In this document: one piece after another, positions 24,901 through 32,985 of the stretch
How positions within the stretch are numbered: position 1 is the first letter of the stretch
Layout of the letters: every line of letters starts with the position of its first letter
Virus record (IMG/VR): IMGVR_UViG_3300028800_000139
Location: 1 to 49,148 of that record
Reading direction: 5' to 3' (one strand)
DNA: 49,148 nucleotides
Source: a virus
Position numbers and translations under genes: made by a program
The notes under the pieces: generated by a model
Databases searched by the model: none
Told to the model about the DNA's origin: nothing
Seen by the model: the letters and a program-made list of their open reading frames with translations, nothing else

Positions 24901-27900
24901 ACTTGTTCAACGCCAAGTACGAGGTGGCCGAGGGCATGCCTCGCAACGCTGCGCTGTTCGGCACCACCGTCGACATGACGACGGCCGCTGGTGTGGAGGC
25001 TGCACTCAAGACGTACCAGGGCAAGCAACTCACGAAGATCCTCGGATGGTACAAGGAGTCGCACGACTACATCGAGCAGAACTACCGGGGCAAGGTGCTG
25101 CCCGGCACCACACGAGACGCCGCCGACGTGTTCTACGACCTGCTCGCTGTCACCTCGGTGATGGCGAGCCCGTTGCAGAATCTCGGCCGTGCGCTCATGG
25201 GGTTCAGCAACCTGGACGAGTTGTACCGACAGCGTGCTGGGTCGGCGCTCGTGACGCAGGAGATCATGGACAAGGCCATGTCACTGCCGCCGGGGTCGAG
25301 CTACGTCAAGGACATCGGCAAGCCGACCGAGCGGTTGGTGGGTCCGGGCGAAGGCACGAAGGTGTCGGACCGCTTCCTCAACACGCCGGAGTTCCGCAAG
25401 CTGACGCATCAGACGAGCATGACGACCTCGCCCAAGTACAACGTCATCGACATCTTGACCGGGCGTCTCGACCTCGGTAACGCAACGGCCGACACGATCG
25501 ACCGCATGCCAGAGTTCTGGACCGGCGAGCGCCGTGGCCTGAGCAACGAGAACCTGCGACCGAACGACGTGGCCGGTTGGATCGACCGGCTCGGCATCAA
25601 GACCAAGGGTGCGCAGGCTGCGGTCGACGCTGGTGCGCAACTCGACGCACTCCAGAACCACCCGAGCACGCCCATCACCGAGAGCGACATGGCGAACCAG
25701 AGCGGCCGTGGCCGCACGGTGACGCCGGTCGAGTCACGGGCACTCGCTGAGGAGGGCAAGGTTGAAGTCGACCGCCGCCTGGCGAACTCGTCTGCGCCGA
25801 CGGGGCTCGACAACCTCGACGTGCATCGGCTGTACCAAGAGACACGGCCCGAGGTGAACGACGGTTGGGGTGGCGACACCATCGACGCACACACGGGCGC
25901 TTCGGTCGTGAAGGCCACCGACGGCACCGATCAGATGTCCCTCACCGTGCGCCTGCCGGGCATGAAGGAGATCACCGTCGACCCGAACGCCGACGAGGCC
26001 ACGTTCGCCAGGGGCATCGAGCAAGCGAAGCAGGAGTACGCCACCATCCTCGCCTCCGAGGGTGCGCACCTCGGCATCTTCCGCAACGACACCACCGGCC
26101 GCATCGAGATCGACCCCACCTACGTGGTGGGCGACTCGCATCAGGTCGAGACGATCGGCTCGTACACGCACGCCAACGGTGGTGCGTACCACTACCAGAC
26201 CGGCAACGGCGTGTGGGTACCGAACATCACCGACGCCTCGGCCGACGTGGGCGCAGCCCGCCGCAACTTCCTCAAGCTGGCGCAGTCCAAGAGCGTGCGC
26301 CCGGCGTACGAGCAGGCGATGCTGGAGCACACCGGCTCGGCCGGGCTCGCCAAGCTGCGCTCGTTCCGTGCCAACCTCAGCGACCCCGACCACTCGCTCA
26401 ACGTCACCCTCGACTCGGTGATGGCGAAGCTGTGGGGTATGGACAAGACCGACTGGGGCAAGGGCACCAACTACGCCGACAAGGCGCAGGAGATCCGTGA
26501 CCAGGCAACGCAGTTGAGCGCACGGCTCGGCCGCACCGTCATGCCGCACGAGGTGCAGGCGCTGCTCTGGGTGTTCACCAAGGAGTACGTCGGCACGCAG
26601 GACTGGTCCCGCTTGCTCGCCCACCACGACGTGGCGATGAGCGAGTTGAACACGATCGGTGACACACTCGCAGCCGGTGGCAAGGTCGACCCTCGCACGC
26701 TCAAGTTCCTTGACGACTGGAAGGAAGAGGAGTTGGGCTACTCCCGCTCCGCCCTTGCAGTGCGTGGCGAGCGCAAGGCGCTCAGTGCGAAGGCTACGGC
26801 GGGAACGCTGACGCCCGAGGAGCGCACGACGCTCGACCAGTTGCAGCAGTTCCCCGACCGGCACGCACAGCCGGTGCGCATCGACGTGAACGCCAACTCC
26901 CGTGGCAAGGACATCTCCGACACGAGCGGTGCCAACTACCAGGAGGTGCAGCGTAACGAGTCGCCGTACGACGCCAAGGTGCTTGCCTCCAAGGAGGCGC
27001 AGTTCGTCAAGTACGACAAGGTGAAGGCCGAGGTGCAGGCGCTCATCGCCAAGGGCACGCCCGACGCCATCAGCGAGGCCAAGGCCAAGCTGTCGTCGTA
27101 CGTGGCGAAGCGTGAGCGCAGCATCAAGGGTGACGCCGAGGGCGGCAACTTCCGTGACGTTGGCGACAAGGCCATCAAGCAGAGCAAGAGCGTGCAGCGC
27201 ACCGCAGCCGACCGCCTCGCCCAGCCTGGCGGTTACGTGCCGTCACCCGGGGCCAGCATGGGCTCGACCGACGCTCTGCGTGAGACGTTCAACGGCCAGG
27301 TGCGGGGCGTCACGATGCTCGACGCTGGGCGCACCGGCCGCATGGTCGCTCGGCTGTTCCAGGGTGCGGACATCGCCACGCTGGTCCACGAGGACATGCA
27401 CCTCCTGCGCCTCATGGCTCCGGCCGACGAGGTGGCGCAGATGGAGGCGCACTACCCCCACATCAACGACCCGCTCGTCAACGGCACGCTCACCGCAGCA
27501 CGCCGTGCGGACGAGGAGAAGTTCGTTGAGGACTTCATGGGGTACATGGCGCAGAAGGCGCACAACGGTGATATGCCGTGGACCCGCAGCCCGAGCGCAG
27601 CGTTCCGCTCCGCAGCGCAGACGATGGACGACATCTACGCCTCGCACCTCAGCACCGCCGCCGGTCAGACGACGCCGCTCGACGTGCGCAACTACTGGGA
27701 CGGGCTGCTCAACCCCGAGATCGTGAAGCCGTCGGTGTACACCGACCCGCTGTCGTCGCAGTACGTCAAGCCCGTCGGGGGCGTGCAGACCGTGCAGCGC
27801 CGCTTTGAGTCCGACGCCCAGTACGCCCAGCGTGTGCGCCAGTTCGGTGAAGCCCGGCAGCGCAGCGCCACGTTGCAGGTGCAGAAGCAGGCGCTGCTAC

Positions 27901-29801
27901 AGCAGCAGGCCAAGGTCGACCGGGCCACGTCGAAGATGATGGGGCTGTGGAACGAGGGCGGCGAGGCGGGCGTGCAGGTCGCACGCATGGCCGACCAGGC
28001 GCACCGGCTCGCAGAGCGCAGCCTCGGCAAGATTGACGAGCGCCTGGGCAACCCGTCCCTGGCGAACGTGCCCCGTGCGTGGCAGCCGATGGTGCAGTCG
28101 TTCCAAGAGATGGCGGCGCTCATCCGTGAGGACCCCAACGCCGGGGAGATGGCGACGGTGCTCTCCGAGATCCCCGACACGTTCCAGGCAGTGATGCAGT
28201 ACGCAGCGGCACACGGCTTTGAGCCGACGTACGTGCCGGAGATGACCGAGGAAGCAGCGGCCAAGCTGATGTACCGGCACATGAACCTCTCGGCTGACCC
28301 CGAGATGGCCCGCATGCGCAAGGCCAACCTGGGCGTGCTGCGTGGCAAGGACATCGCAGCCCGCAACCTGGAGGTGCTGTCGTCGGCGCAGGTCGCAGCG
28401 ACCAAGGAGATGTTGCAGTCGAAGGTCATTGACTTCGTGGAGAAGTATTGGGCCAAGCCGCTGGTCGACGGCACCACCGTGCCGCCGGGCTACGAGGCGT
28501 GGGATGCGGCTCGCCAGGGGATCATCACCGGCAAGGAGCAGACCGGGCTCGGCCGTCGCATCGCAGCGACCGCCGGAGACACGAGCTACATCATCCCCAA
28601 GCACGTCGGTGACGCACTGCGCAAGATGCAGGAGCCCTACTCACGGTGGGGTGGCGACACGGGCGTGCCCCGCTTCATCCTCAAGGGTGGACCGACGGCG
28701 CTGTGGAAGAACATCATGCTGACGTACTCACCGACGTGGTACATGAAGCACTTTCTCGGTGCGGTCAGCAACGCCGTGCTCGCAGGCGCACACTGGACCG
28801 ACTTCCGCACGGCCGTGCGGCAGGCGTGGACGAAGGACGAGTTCGGCATCCGTGGTGCGGACCTGCCCGACGCTGTACGTGGCCGCTCGATTTGGGGCAT
28901 GACCGACGAGGAGGGCTCGGCCACGCCGGGCTCGTTCCTCCAGCGTGGGCTGCGCACGACGGCGGCGAGCGAGGGCACACGAGGTGTGCTCCACGACCTC
29001 AACGCACGCATGCGCAACATCGTCAAGGTGACCGACGGGCTCGGCCGTGCCGCTGTGTACGCATCGAAGATGCGAGAGGGGCTCGGCCCCGAGGTGGCAG
29101 CCGAGGCAGCGTTCACCAGCCTCGGTGACTTCGGCAACCTCAGCGCCATCGAGCGTGGCCTGGTCGCCACCATCCTCCCCTTCTACCCGTTCCAGAAGGC
29201 GATGTTCAAGATCATGATGCGCCTGCCTGCGGATCACCCGTACGCATCGAGCATCTTCATGAACGTCGGCCAGATGCACCAGCAGATGTTGGAGCAGGAG
29301 TTGAACGGGAGCATCCCCGACAACCTCATCGGCTCCGACATGATCGGCGGGCACCTCATCAGCTACGCCAAGATCAACCCGCTGATCGACACGTACAAGC
29401 TGGTGACGCCGCAGGGCATCCTGTCGTCGGTACACCCGTTCATCCAGTTGTTCTTGCAGGACGGCTTGCACGCACCCACGTTCTCCGGCAAGGCGGGCAT
29501 GGGCGAGTACGGCCAACTCGTGAGCAAGCCCGCCGTCGGGCAGCAGCTTCAAGACGTGTTCGGCTCGGCACCCACCATCGGTGCGGGGGCGGACATCTTC
29601 GGGTCGAGCAACGCCGTGGCCGGTGCCGTGGTGCCGGTCAAGACGTACACCGACGCCCAGTGGCAGGCGCTCCTCAAGCGGATCTCCAAGACGGCGGCGA
29701 GCATCGCCACGGCCGACAAGACCGGGGGCTACCTGGCCCTGGACGCCGTTGCCCCTACAGGCGGCTCTGGCTCTGGGGGCTACGGCTCAGGTACCTACTA
29801 A
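21987..29801 (+). CDS. Giant internal (polyvalent-type) protein with a zincin metallopeptidase motif, 2604 aa
   Basis: About 16% of the genome. Residues 1-35 are Gly/Ser-rich; about 196-230 are hydrophobic (ASAVIGHLGTLAMVAGPVAS) and might insert in a membrane. Long helical regions follow. VHEDMHLL gives a HExxH zinc-protease motif, H1801, E1802 and H1805, with a possible third ligand E1848 in KFVEDF. A segment near 1515-1530 (MPHEVQALLWVFTKEY) resembles motifs in large polyvalent phage proteins. The C-terminal 370 residues include amphipathic or hydrophobic helices (WYMKHFLGAVSNAVL; FYPFQKAMFKIMMRLP). It is probably packaged, ejected and possibly self- or host-cleaving. No RNA polymerase motifs were noticed. 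Confidence 0.8.
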   Translation: MTSVDLTLGGVSSTGGSSSTVPGLGGGGTAADFYKIGGGSSGSSPWGWNPITDLGNAAHAAYDYLNPVGAVKSFVTGIGSSLGEPIVNVGRAVGDIATGNTDAAGRAAIDAVRGVGDIGGQTITGLQNLGADAFHAVGTVPGLEQVSNQYDQFMQRENLLMSHFVGFSDAERQQLAGVPDANGYVRGAAPSDVIQQAEHGGLASAVIGHLGTLAMVAGPVASMTGAAAETTTGAAASALEAGDTALSHPLINSIAEGAAHPYRFISEQTAGFLKANQLEAAGQALQGVTDAVSGIRTPTPVTAPTHMTPEDHAAVTASMDPQVAGAEAMTASHTVMTAPADSGSLFAEAGLGVPPGTTRFSRVGAPGSEYVEGLPNPSRASGTSAADMGRVHTVDVPSDVAATLPRGPNGEVTIPDEYIKSNGQERASTPNPTKIKVPNRMNPDGTMRTKSQMADDAAQLHDEERQAAESAPTLVAEDRAGQRIAMPPPAWAQRVAQALPDSMNRVLAKVANGTVDKVAFKELQRNVQQFAERAQQHGRSSAFMHAGQAAADIIWSANRSLDPEKVSQALGQEIIKRVNGDMLTQNFVNRELSPGDPLPEPILKALLEKAGANYPGVTSDMTAGLSDAQKTQLEATIQAGVEQYKADTLQTMQTLLSTRYGARGLESQLLDPNEVVMSAKDVALYRKAMGDLRREQVWRGKLPDLIQRNQQQAIQSAWHGNRIADSLVRLQDRIGINHQTIEDLHQGVAPGLKDDASIAASAHALLDDAARTEAAGGRWGATLDAGTGEAIHPTLGHTVATAHQATIDAATFEADPVGAIQNAILHPHNTDGSTNYDPNSLWGGTDAHLTVSKSPDGTSYNIDITQHTLNGVPMNVMQASTLGEAFEQPSIHINASGEDLPLSEHPLDQAIAAHYLDQIMDPSSPVNTMWNTAQATAQEVGIPQHQLLREFNNRMLMDYAFAQRSSLHEIGDLFNAKYEVAEGMPRNAALFGTTVDMTTAAGVEAALKTYQGKQLTKILGWYKESHDYIEQNYRGKVLPGTTRDAADVFYDLLAVTSVMASPLQNLGRALMGFSNLDELYRQRAGSALVTQEIMDKAMSLPPGSSYVKDIGKPTERLVGPGEGTKVSDRFLNTPEFRKLTHQTSMTTSPKYNVIDILTGRLDLGNATADTIDRMPEFWTGERRGLSNENLRPNDVAGWIDRLGIKTKGAQAAVDAGAQLDALQNHPSTPITESDMANQSGRGRTVTPVESRALAEEGKVEVDRRLANSSAPTGLDNLDVHRLYQETRPEVNDGWGGDTIDAHTGASVVKATDGTDQMSLTVRLPGMKEITVDPNADEATFARGIEQAKQEYATILASEGAHLGIFRNDTTGRIEIDPTYVVGDSHQVETIGSYTHANGGAYHYQTGNGVWVPNITDASADVGAARRNFLKLAQSKSVRPAYEQAMLEHTGSAGLAKLRSFRANLSDPDHSLNVTLDSVMAKLWGMDKTDWGKGTNYADKAQEIRDQATQLSARLGRTVMPHEVQALLWVFTKEYVGTQDWSRLLAHHDVAMSELNTIGDTLAAGGKVDPRTLKFLDDWKEEELGYSRSALAVRGERKALSAKATAGTLTPEERTTLDQLQQFPDRHAQPVRIDVNANSRGKDISDTSGANYQEVQRNESPYDAKVLASKEAQFVKYDKVKAEVQALIAKGTPDAISEAKAKLSSYVAKRERSIKGDAEGGNFRDVGDKAIKQSKSVQRTAADRLAQPGGYVPSPGASMGSTDALRETFNGQVRGVTMLDAGRTGRMVARLFQGADIATLVHEDMHLLRLMAPADEVAQMEAHYPHINDPLVNGTLTAARRADEEKFVEDFMGYMAQKAHNGDMPWTRSPSAAFRSAAQTMDDIYASHLSTAAGQTTPLDVRNYWDGLLNPEIVKPSVYTDPLSSQYVKPVGGVQTVQRRFESDAQYAQRVRQFGEARQRSATLQVQKQALLQQQAKVDRATSKMMGLWNEGGEAGVQVARMADQAHRLAERSLGKIDERLGNPSLANVPRAWQPMVQSFQEMAALIREDPNAGEMATVLSEIPDTFQAVMQYAAAHGFEPTYVPEMTEEAAAKLMYRHMNLSADPEMARMRKANLGVLRGKDIAARNLEVLSSAQVAATKEMLQSKVIDFVEKYWAKPLVDGTTVPPGYEAWDAARQGIITGKEQTGLGRRIAATAGDTSYIIPKHVGDALRKMQEPYSRWGGDTGVPRFILKGGPTALWKNIMLTYSPTWYMKHFLGAVSNAVLAGAHWTDFRTAVRQAWTKDEFGIRGADLPDAVRGRSIWGMTDEEGSATPGSFLQRGLRTTAASEGTRGVLHDLNARMRNIVKVTDGLGRAAVYASKMREGLGPEVAAEAAFTSLGDFGNLSAIERGLVATILPFYPFQKAMFKIMMRLPADHPYASSIFMNVGQMHQQMLEQELNGSIPDNLIGSDMIGGHLISYAKINPLIDTYKLVTPQGILSSVHPFIQLFLQDGLHAPTFSGKAGMGEYGQLVSKPAVGQQLQDVFGSAPTIGAGADIFGSSNAVAGAVVPVKTYTDAQWQALLKRISKTAASIATADKTGGYLALDAVAPTGGSGSGGYGSGTY

Positions 29802-29804
29802 GCT
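29799..29804 (+). promoter_or_regulatory. -10-like hexamer TAAGCT, leaderless geometry
   Basis: Spacer GCGGGT (6 nt) to the ATG at 29811. The TAA is the stop of the giant gene. Confidence 0.55.
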
Positions 29805-29810
29805 GCGGGT

Positions 29811-30152
29811 ATGCTCGCAGTCAGCACCTCCTCCGGTACCTGGGTCGCCATCGCCACCCTCATCATCCTGATCCTCCCCATCTACTTCATGACCCTCAAG
29901 GCGGCAAACAGCTACGGGCGGTTGGAGCAGAAGGTCGACCAGCTTGGGCTCTCGCAGGCCGAGACGGCGAAGCAGAACGCAGAGACGGCACGCCTGGCGG
30001 TGCTGGCGATGTCGAAGCTGTCCGAGCAGTTCGGGGCGCACGCTCTCCTCGACGCCCAGAACTTCGGTGAGCTACGGGGGCTGCTCCACATCATCCCGGG
30101 TGCGGCACCCACGGTCGTGGCCCTGCCCACGCCGCCGACCACCACCTCGTAG
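29811..30152 (+). CDS. Membrane-anchored coiled-coil protein, 113 aa (lysis candidate)
   Basis: One N-terminal membrane helix (about residues 10-29, VAIATLIILILPIYFMTL), then a coiled coil (LEQKVDQLGLSQAETAKQNAETARL) and a Pro/Thr tail. The topology fits a spanin-like or holin-accessory protein or a small virion-associated membrane protein. Leaderless-type start; the next membrane gene begins 2 nt after its stop. Confidence 0.65.
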   Translation: MLAVSTSSGTWVAIATLIILILPIYFMTLKAANSYGRLEQKVDQLGLSQAETAKQNAETARLAVLAMSKLSEQFGAHALLDAQNFGELRGLLHIIPGAAPTVVALPTPPTTTS

Positions 30153-30154
30153 CC

Positions 30155-30436
30155 ATGTGGCTCACACTGGTGGCCGTCCTGGCGATGGGCGTGTCCGACA
30201 TCTTCGACGTGGTGCAGACCATCGCTGAGGCTCGCAACCGGCCGTGGCTGGCCGGTGGCAGCAACGCCGTCAACAACACCCTGAGCCTCTTCGTGGGCAT
30301 CCTGGGGGCCGACACGCTCATCACCCACGGGTGGAAGCAGGCTGCGGTTCTCGGGGTGCTGGTGTTCGCCACCAACTTCCTCTGCACCTCCCTGACTGCC
30401 AAGTGGGCGACGGGTCGTGTAGGCTCGGGCACATGA
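30155..30436 (+). CDS. Multi-span membrane protein, 93 aa (holin candidate)
   Basis: Two or three predicted membrane segments (residues about 2-18, 40-58 and 62-80) separated by short loops, with a basic C-terminus. Size and topology suit a holin, which would release the amidase encoded at 9741-10535, but no holin family was recognised. It overlaps the next gene by ATGA. Confidence 0.6.
   Translation: MWLTLVAVLAMGVSDIFDVVQTIAEARNRPWLAGGSNAVNNTLSLFVGILGADTLITHGWKQAAVLGVLVFATNFLCTSLTAKWATGRVGSGT
30420..30425 (+). promoter_or_regulatory. -10-like hexamer TAGGCT inside the end of the membrane-protein gene
   Basis: Seven bases (CGGGCAC) before the ATG at 30433. It lies within the upstream coding region, so the next gene could be read both by coupling (ATGA) and from its own leaderless transcript. 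Confidence 0.5.
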
Positions 30437-30747
30437 CATGGACACTGATCTCCCAGGACACGCTCACCCGCATCGCCAAGACCATCGGTGAGGTGGCAGT
30501 AGCCATCACCACCGTGGAAGCGACGGTGCCGAACGCCTCGACCGCCGTCCACGCCGTGAGTGTGGTGGGTGGCTCGGGGCTCGCTGCGTTGCTGCTCAAC
30601 GTGGGCATCTCGTACTTCACCACGGCCAAGAGCAAGTGGCTCGATCGCATCGCACAGGCGATCGACAATGCCGTCGATGCCCGCCTGGCGGCTCAGGCGG
30701 AGGTGCCTTCTCCCTCGCAGGCGGGAATACCCCAGACCGGCGTGTAG
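30433..30747 (+). CDS. Small membrane protein, 104 aa (holin or lysis candidate)
   Basis: Residues 1-40 are a mixed helical region; residues about 43-65 are a membrane segment (VSVVGGSGLAALLLNVGISYFT). The C-terminus is charged and helical (KWLDRIAQAIDNAVDARL). Together with the two preceding genes it forms a three-gene membrane cassette at the end of the virion block, the usual place for lysis genes when the endolysin is elsewhere. Function unproven. Confidence 0.6.
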   Translation: MTWTLISQDTLTRIAKTIGEVAVAITTVEATVPNASTAVHAVSVVGGSGLAALLLNVGISYFTTAKSKWLDRIAQAIDNAVDARLAAQAEVPSPSQAGIPQTGV

Positions 30748-30758
30748 TTGGGGTCGGC

Positions 30759-32177
30759 ATGCAGCCGACACTCGACAACTTCCAGCACGAGGTGCTGGAC
30801 TTCATGGACGCCACGGCCGGGCGGTGTATCTACGCCGACCCGGTGGGCGCACGCAAGACGGGCACCACGCTGACGTGGTTGTCGCAGCAGACCGACCTCC
30901 CTCGCACTCTGGTAGTCGCCCCCAAGGCCGTTCACGGTCACTGGCGCAGAGAGGCGGCTCGGTTCTTCCCTGCTGCGGAAGTAGGAATGCCGGGCCGCAC
31001 GAGGGAGGACCGGCACATCGGGTACGACCTCGCCCACGGTGCGACGAACCCGCTCATCCAACTCACGACCTACGAGTCGATGAAGCTGGACGAGAAGCAG
31101 ATCATCGCTGCCAAGTTCCAGACGGTGGTGTTCGATGAGGGGCACCGGCTCAAGGGTCGGCGCACGGGCGTGGCTCTCACCGCCGACCTCCTCGCTCACC
31201 GGGCGGAGTGCTGCCTCATCGTGACCGGCACGCCCATCATGAACCACGCCGACGAGACGTGGCAGTACCTGCACATGCTGTGGCCCAAGCAGTACCCCTC
31301 GTTCAAGCGGTGGGTCGAGGCCAACTTCAACGTCGAGTACACCACGTTCCACGGCAAGCTGCCCCGGCCCGTGCGCATCGTCCACGACATGCTGCCGCAC
31401 CGGGTGGTAACCGTGCGTGAACAACTTGCCAAGGTGATGATCCAGCGGCAGATCCACGAGTTGTTCCCTGGCGAGGCTTGGACGCAGGAGCCCGAGCACA
31501 CCGTCATCGACGTGACCATGCTGCCAGCCGAGAAGAAGGCGTACGACAAGCTGGTCAAGCACGGCTGGGCCACCGTAGGTGCGATCGAAGTGGCGACAGA
31601 CAACAAGCTGTCTCTGTGGACCCGACTGCGCCAGCTTGCCTCCGACGTGGGTAACATCGACGCATCGACCGACGATGGCTCCAAGGTCGCAGCCGCCGCC
31701 GAGTTGATCGGAGACATTGCCCGACGGGAATGCGTCGTGGCGTTCACCGGTTACAAGGCGACAGCACATCGCCTTGTAGCACGCCTCAACAAGACCGGGT
31801 GGATCAGGGCACGGGCGTACGACGGCGACCTGACGGGAGAAGAACGTGAAGCTGTCTTGCTGGACTGGAAGAACGGCGACGTTGACGTGGTGGTCGGAAC
31901 ACTGGCCGCACTCGGTACCGGTGTGGATGGGCTCCAAAGCCGAGGCAGTTCGGTGGTCTTCCTCGACCGTGATTGGAACCCTGCGATCAACGAGCAGGCA
32001 GTCGGACGCCGACGAAGAAGTGGTCAGAGCGAACGTGTCCTCGTGTATCACCTCATGTACGACGGGACCATCGACGTGGCAGTCGTTCAGGCGTGCCTGG
32101 ACAAGACCAACGTCATCGAGACGTTGGCTGATCGCCCGTTGAGCGACGTGATCTACGGAAAGGGGTTCTCACTGTGA
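30759..32177 (+). CDS. SNF2-type superfamily 2 helicase, 472 aa
   Basis: Motif I is DPVGARKT (residues 27-34), Ia VVAPKAVHGHW, II DEGH (126-129), III VTGTPIMN, V GTLAALGTGVDGLQ and VI QAVGRRRRSGQ (near 413-423), the SNF2/DEAD set of phage ATPases. Motif I differs from the usual DEMGLGKT of SNF2 proteins but keeps the GKT-equivalent RKT. The enzyme moves on double-stranded DNA and likely acts in replication or recombination with the nuclease and Sak4-like genes downstream. No clear ribosome site precedes the ATG. It overlaps the next gene by GTGA. Confidence 0.85.
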   Translation: MQPTLDNFQHEVLDFMDATAGRCIYADPVGARKTGTTLTWLSQQTDLPRTLVVAPKAVHGHWRREAARFFPAAEVGMPGRTREDRHIGYDLAHGATNPLIQLTTYESMKLDEKQIIAAKFQTVVFDEGHRLKGRRTGVALTADLLAHRAECCLIVTGTPIMNHADETWQYLHMLWPKQYPSFKRWVEANFNVEYTTFHGKLPRPVRIVHDMLPHRVVTVREQLAKVMIQRQIHELFPGEAWTQEPEHTVIDVTMLPAEKKAYDKLVKHGWATVGAIEVATDNKLSLWTRLRQLASDVGNIDASTDDGSKVAAAAELIGDIARRECVVAFTGYKATAHRLVARLNKTGWIRARAYDGDLTGEEREAVLLDWKNGDVDVVVGTLAALGTGVDGLQSRGSSVVFLDRDWNPAINEQAVGRRRRSGQSERVLVYHLMYDGTIDVAVVQACLDKTNVIETLADRPLSDVIYGKGFSL

Positions 32178-32572
32178 AGATGTCCGACATCGACCGGGCT
32201 AACGCCATCATCATGCCACTCGTGCAGTTGTACGCCGCCGAGCACATACCGCCAGGCGTGCAGATCCAGGGCATCGAGTCGCACCTCGACATCATCACCC
32301 AGTCGCTCGTGCTCTCGCTGCGTGCGTACTGCATGGGCGACGAGGGGCCACGGGAGGGACAGCGGTACGTGTGGTACCGGTACAAGTTCCCTCGCTACGT
32401 GCCCAAGTGGCTGCGCAACCGGTGGCGCACGAAGCAGGTCATCGACTGCTCGTGGCAGGGCCGGGTCATCTACCCCGAGGCAAGAAATATCCCAGACCTG
32501 GGAATGGGTCGGCGTGTCGTGGAGTTCTATCAGTACGGACCAACACCACCGCCTGAGGAGGCAACGCAATGA
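32174..32572 (+). CDS. Hypothetical protein, 132 aa
   Basis: Not recognised. Starts GTG (32174) overlapping the helicase stop, with an ATG two codons later. The first half is helical (ESHLDIITQSLVLSLRAYC). The second half is basic and aromatic (YVWYRYKFPRYVPKWLRNRW) and suggests nucleic-acid contact. Embedded in the replication operon by overlaps on both sides. Confidence 0.7.
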   Translation: MKMSDIDRANAIIMPLVQLYAAEHIPPGVQIQGIESHLDIITQSLVLSLRAYCMGDEGPREGQRYVWYRYKFPRYVPKWLRNRWRTKQVIDCSWQGRVIYPEARNIPDLGMGRRVVEFYQYGPTPPPEEATQ

Positions 32573-32985
32573 GTGACGAGATTCCGCCGGAGGACAGCGG
32601 CTGGGACGCAGGGGGCATCAAGCGCACCGCTGCGGACATGGCCTTCGTGTTGAAGCTGCTGCAAGATGGGCAGTGGTGGTTGCTGGACGATCTGTCCGTG
32701 GCCGTCGGCTGCCCCACGCAGTCAGTGTCTGCGCATATCCGTGGCCTGCGTGAGCGGCGCAACGGTGCGTGGATCATCAAGCGTGAGCACGTCGGCGGTG
32801 GACTCCACCGCTACCAACTGACCGGGCAGTACCCGGCAGGCGAGGGGCCGGTGACCAAGCGTGGCCGCAAGCAGGCGGGCATCGCACTGGCCGACCAGGC
32901 CATCACGTTCGCAGACGAGTTGCCCGAGGGCACGCCGCTCTACGACTTCCTCGTGGAAGTCGCCTACCACCTGGACCCATCATGA
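32569..32985 (+). CDS. Winged-helix DNA-binding protein, 138 aa
   Basis: Residues about 18-80 read as a winged HTH: a helix (RTAADMAFVLKLLQDGQWWLL), a recognition helix after a turn (GCPTQSVSAHIRGLRERR) and a beta wing (WIIKREHVGGGLHRYQLT). The C-terminus is a second helical part. It could regulate this operon or recruit replication proteins. Coupled by ATGA to both neighbours. Confidence 0.65.
   Translation: MSDEIPPEDSGWDAGGIKRTAADMAFVLKLLQDGQWWLLDDLSVAVGCPTQSVSAHIRGLRERRNGAWIIKREHVGGGLHRYQLTGQYPAGEGPVTKRGRKQAGIALADQAITFADELPEGTPLYDFLVEVAYHLDPS

Noticed and set aside
20790-29801. Tape measure protein of a long-tailed phage
   Set aside because: No tail tube, tail assembly chaperone frameshift or minor tail genes are present; a P22-like portal, a nozzle-like protein and an adaptor fit a short-tailed virion with ejection proteins.
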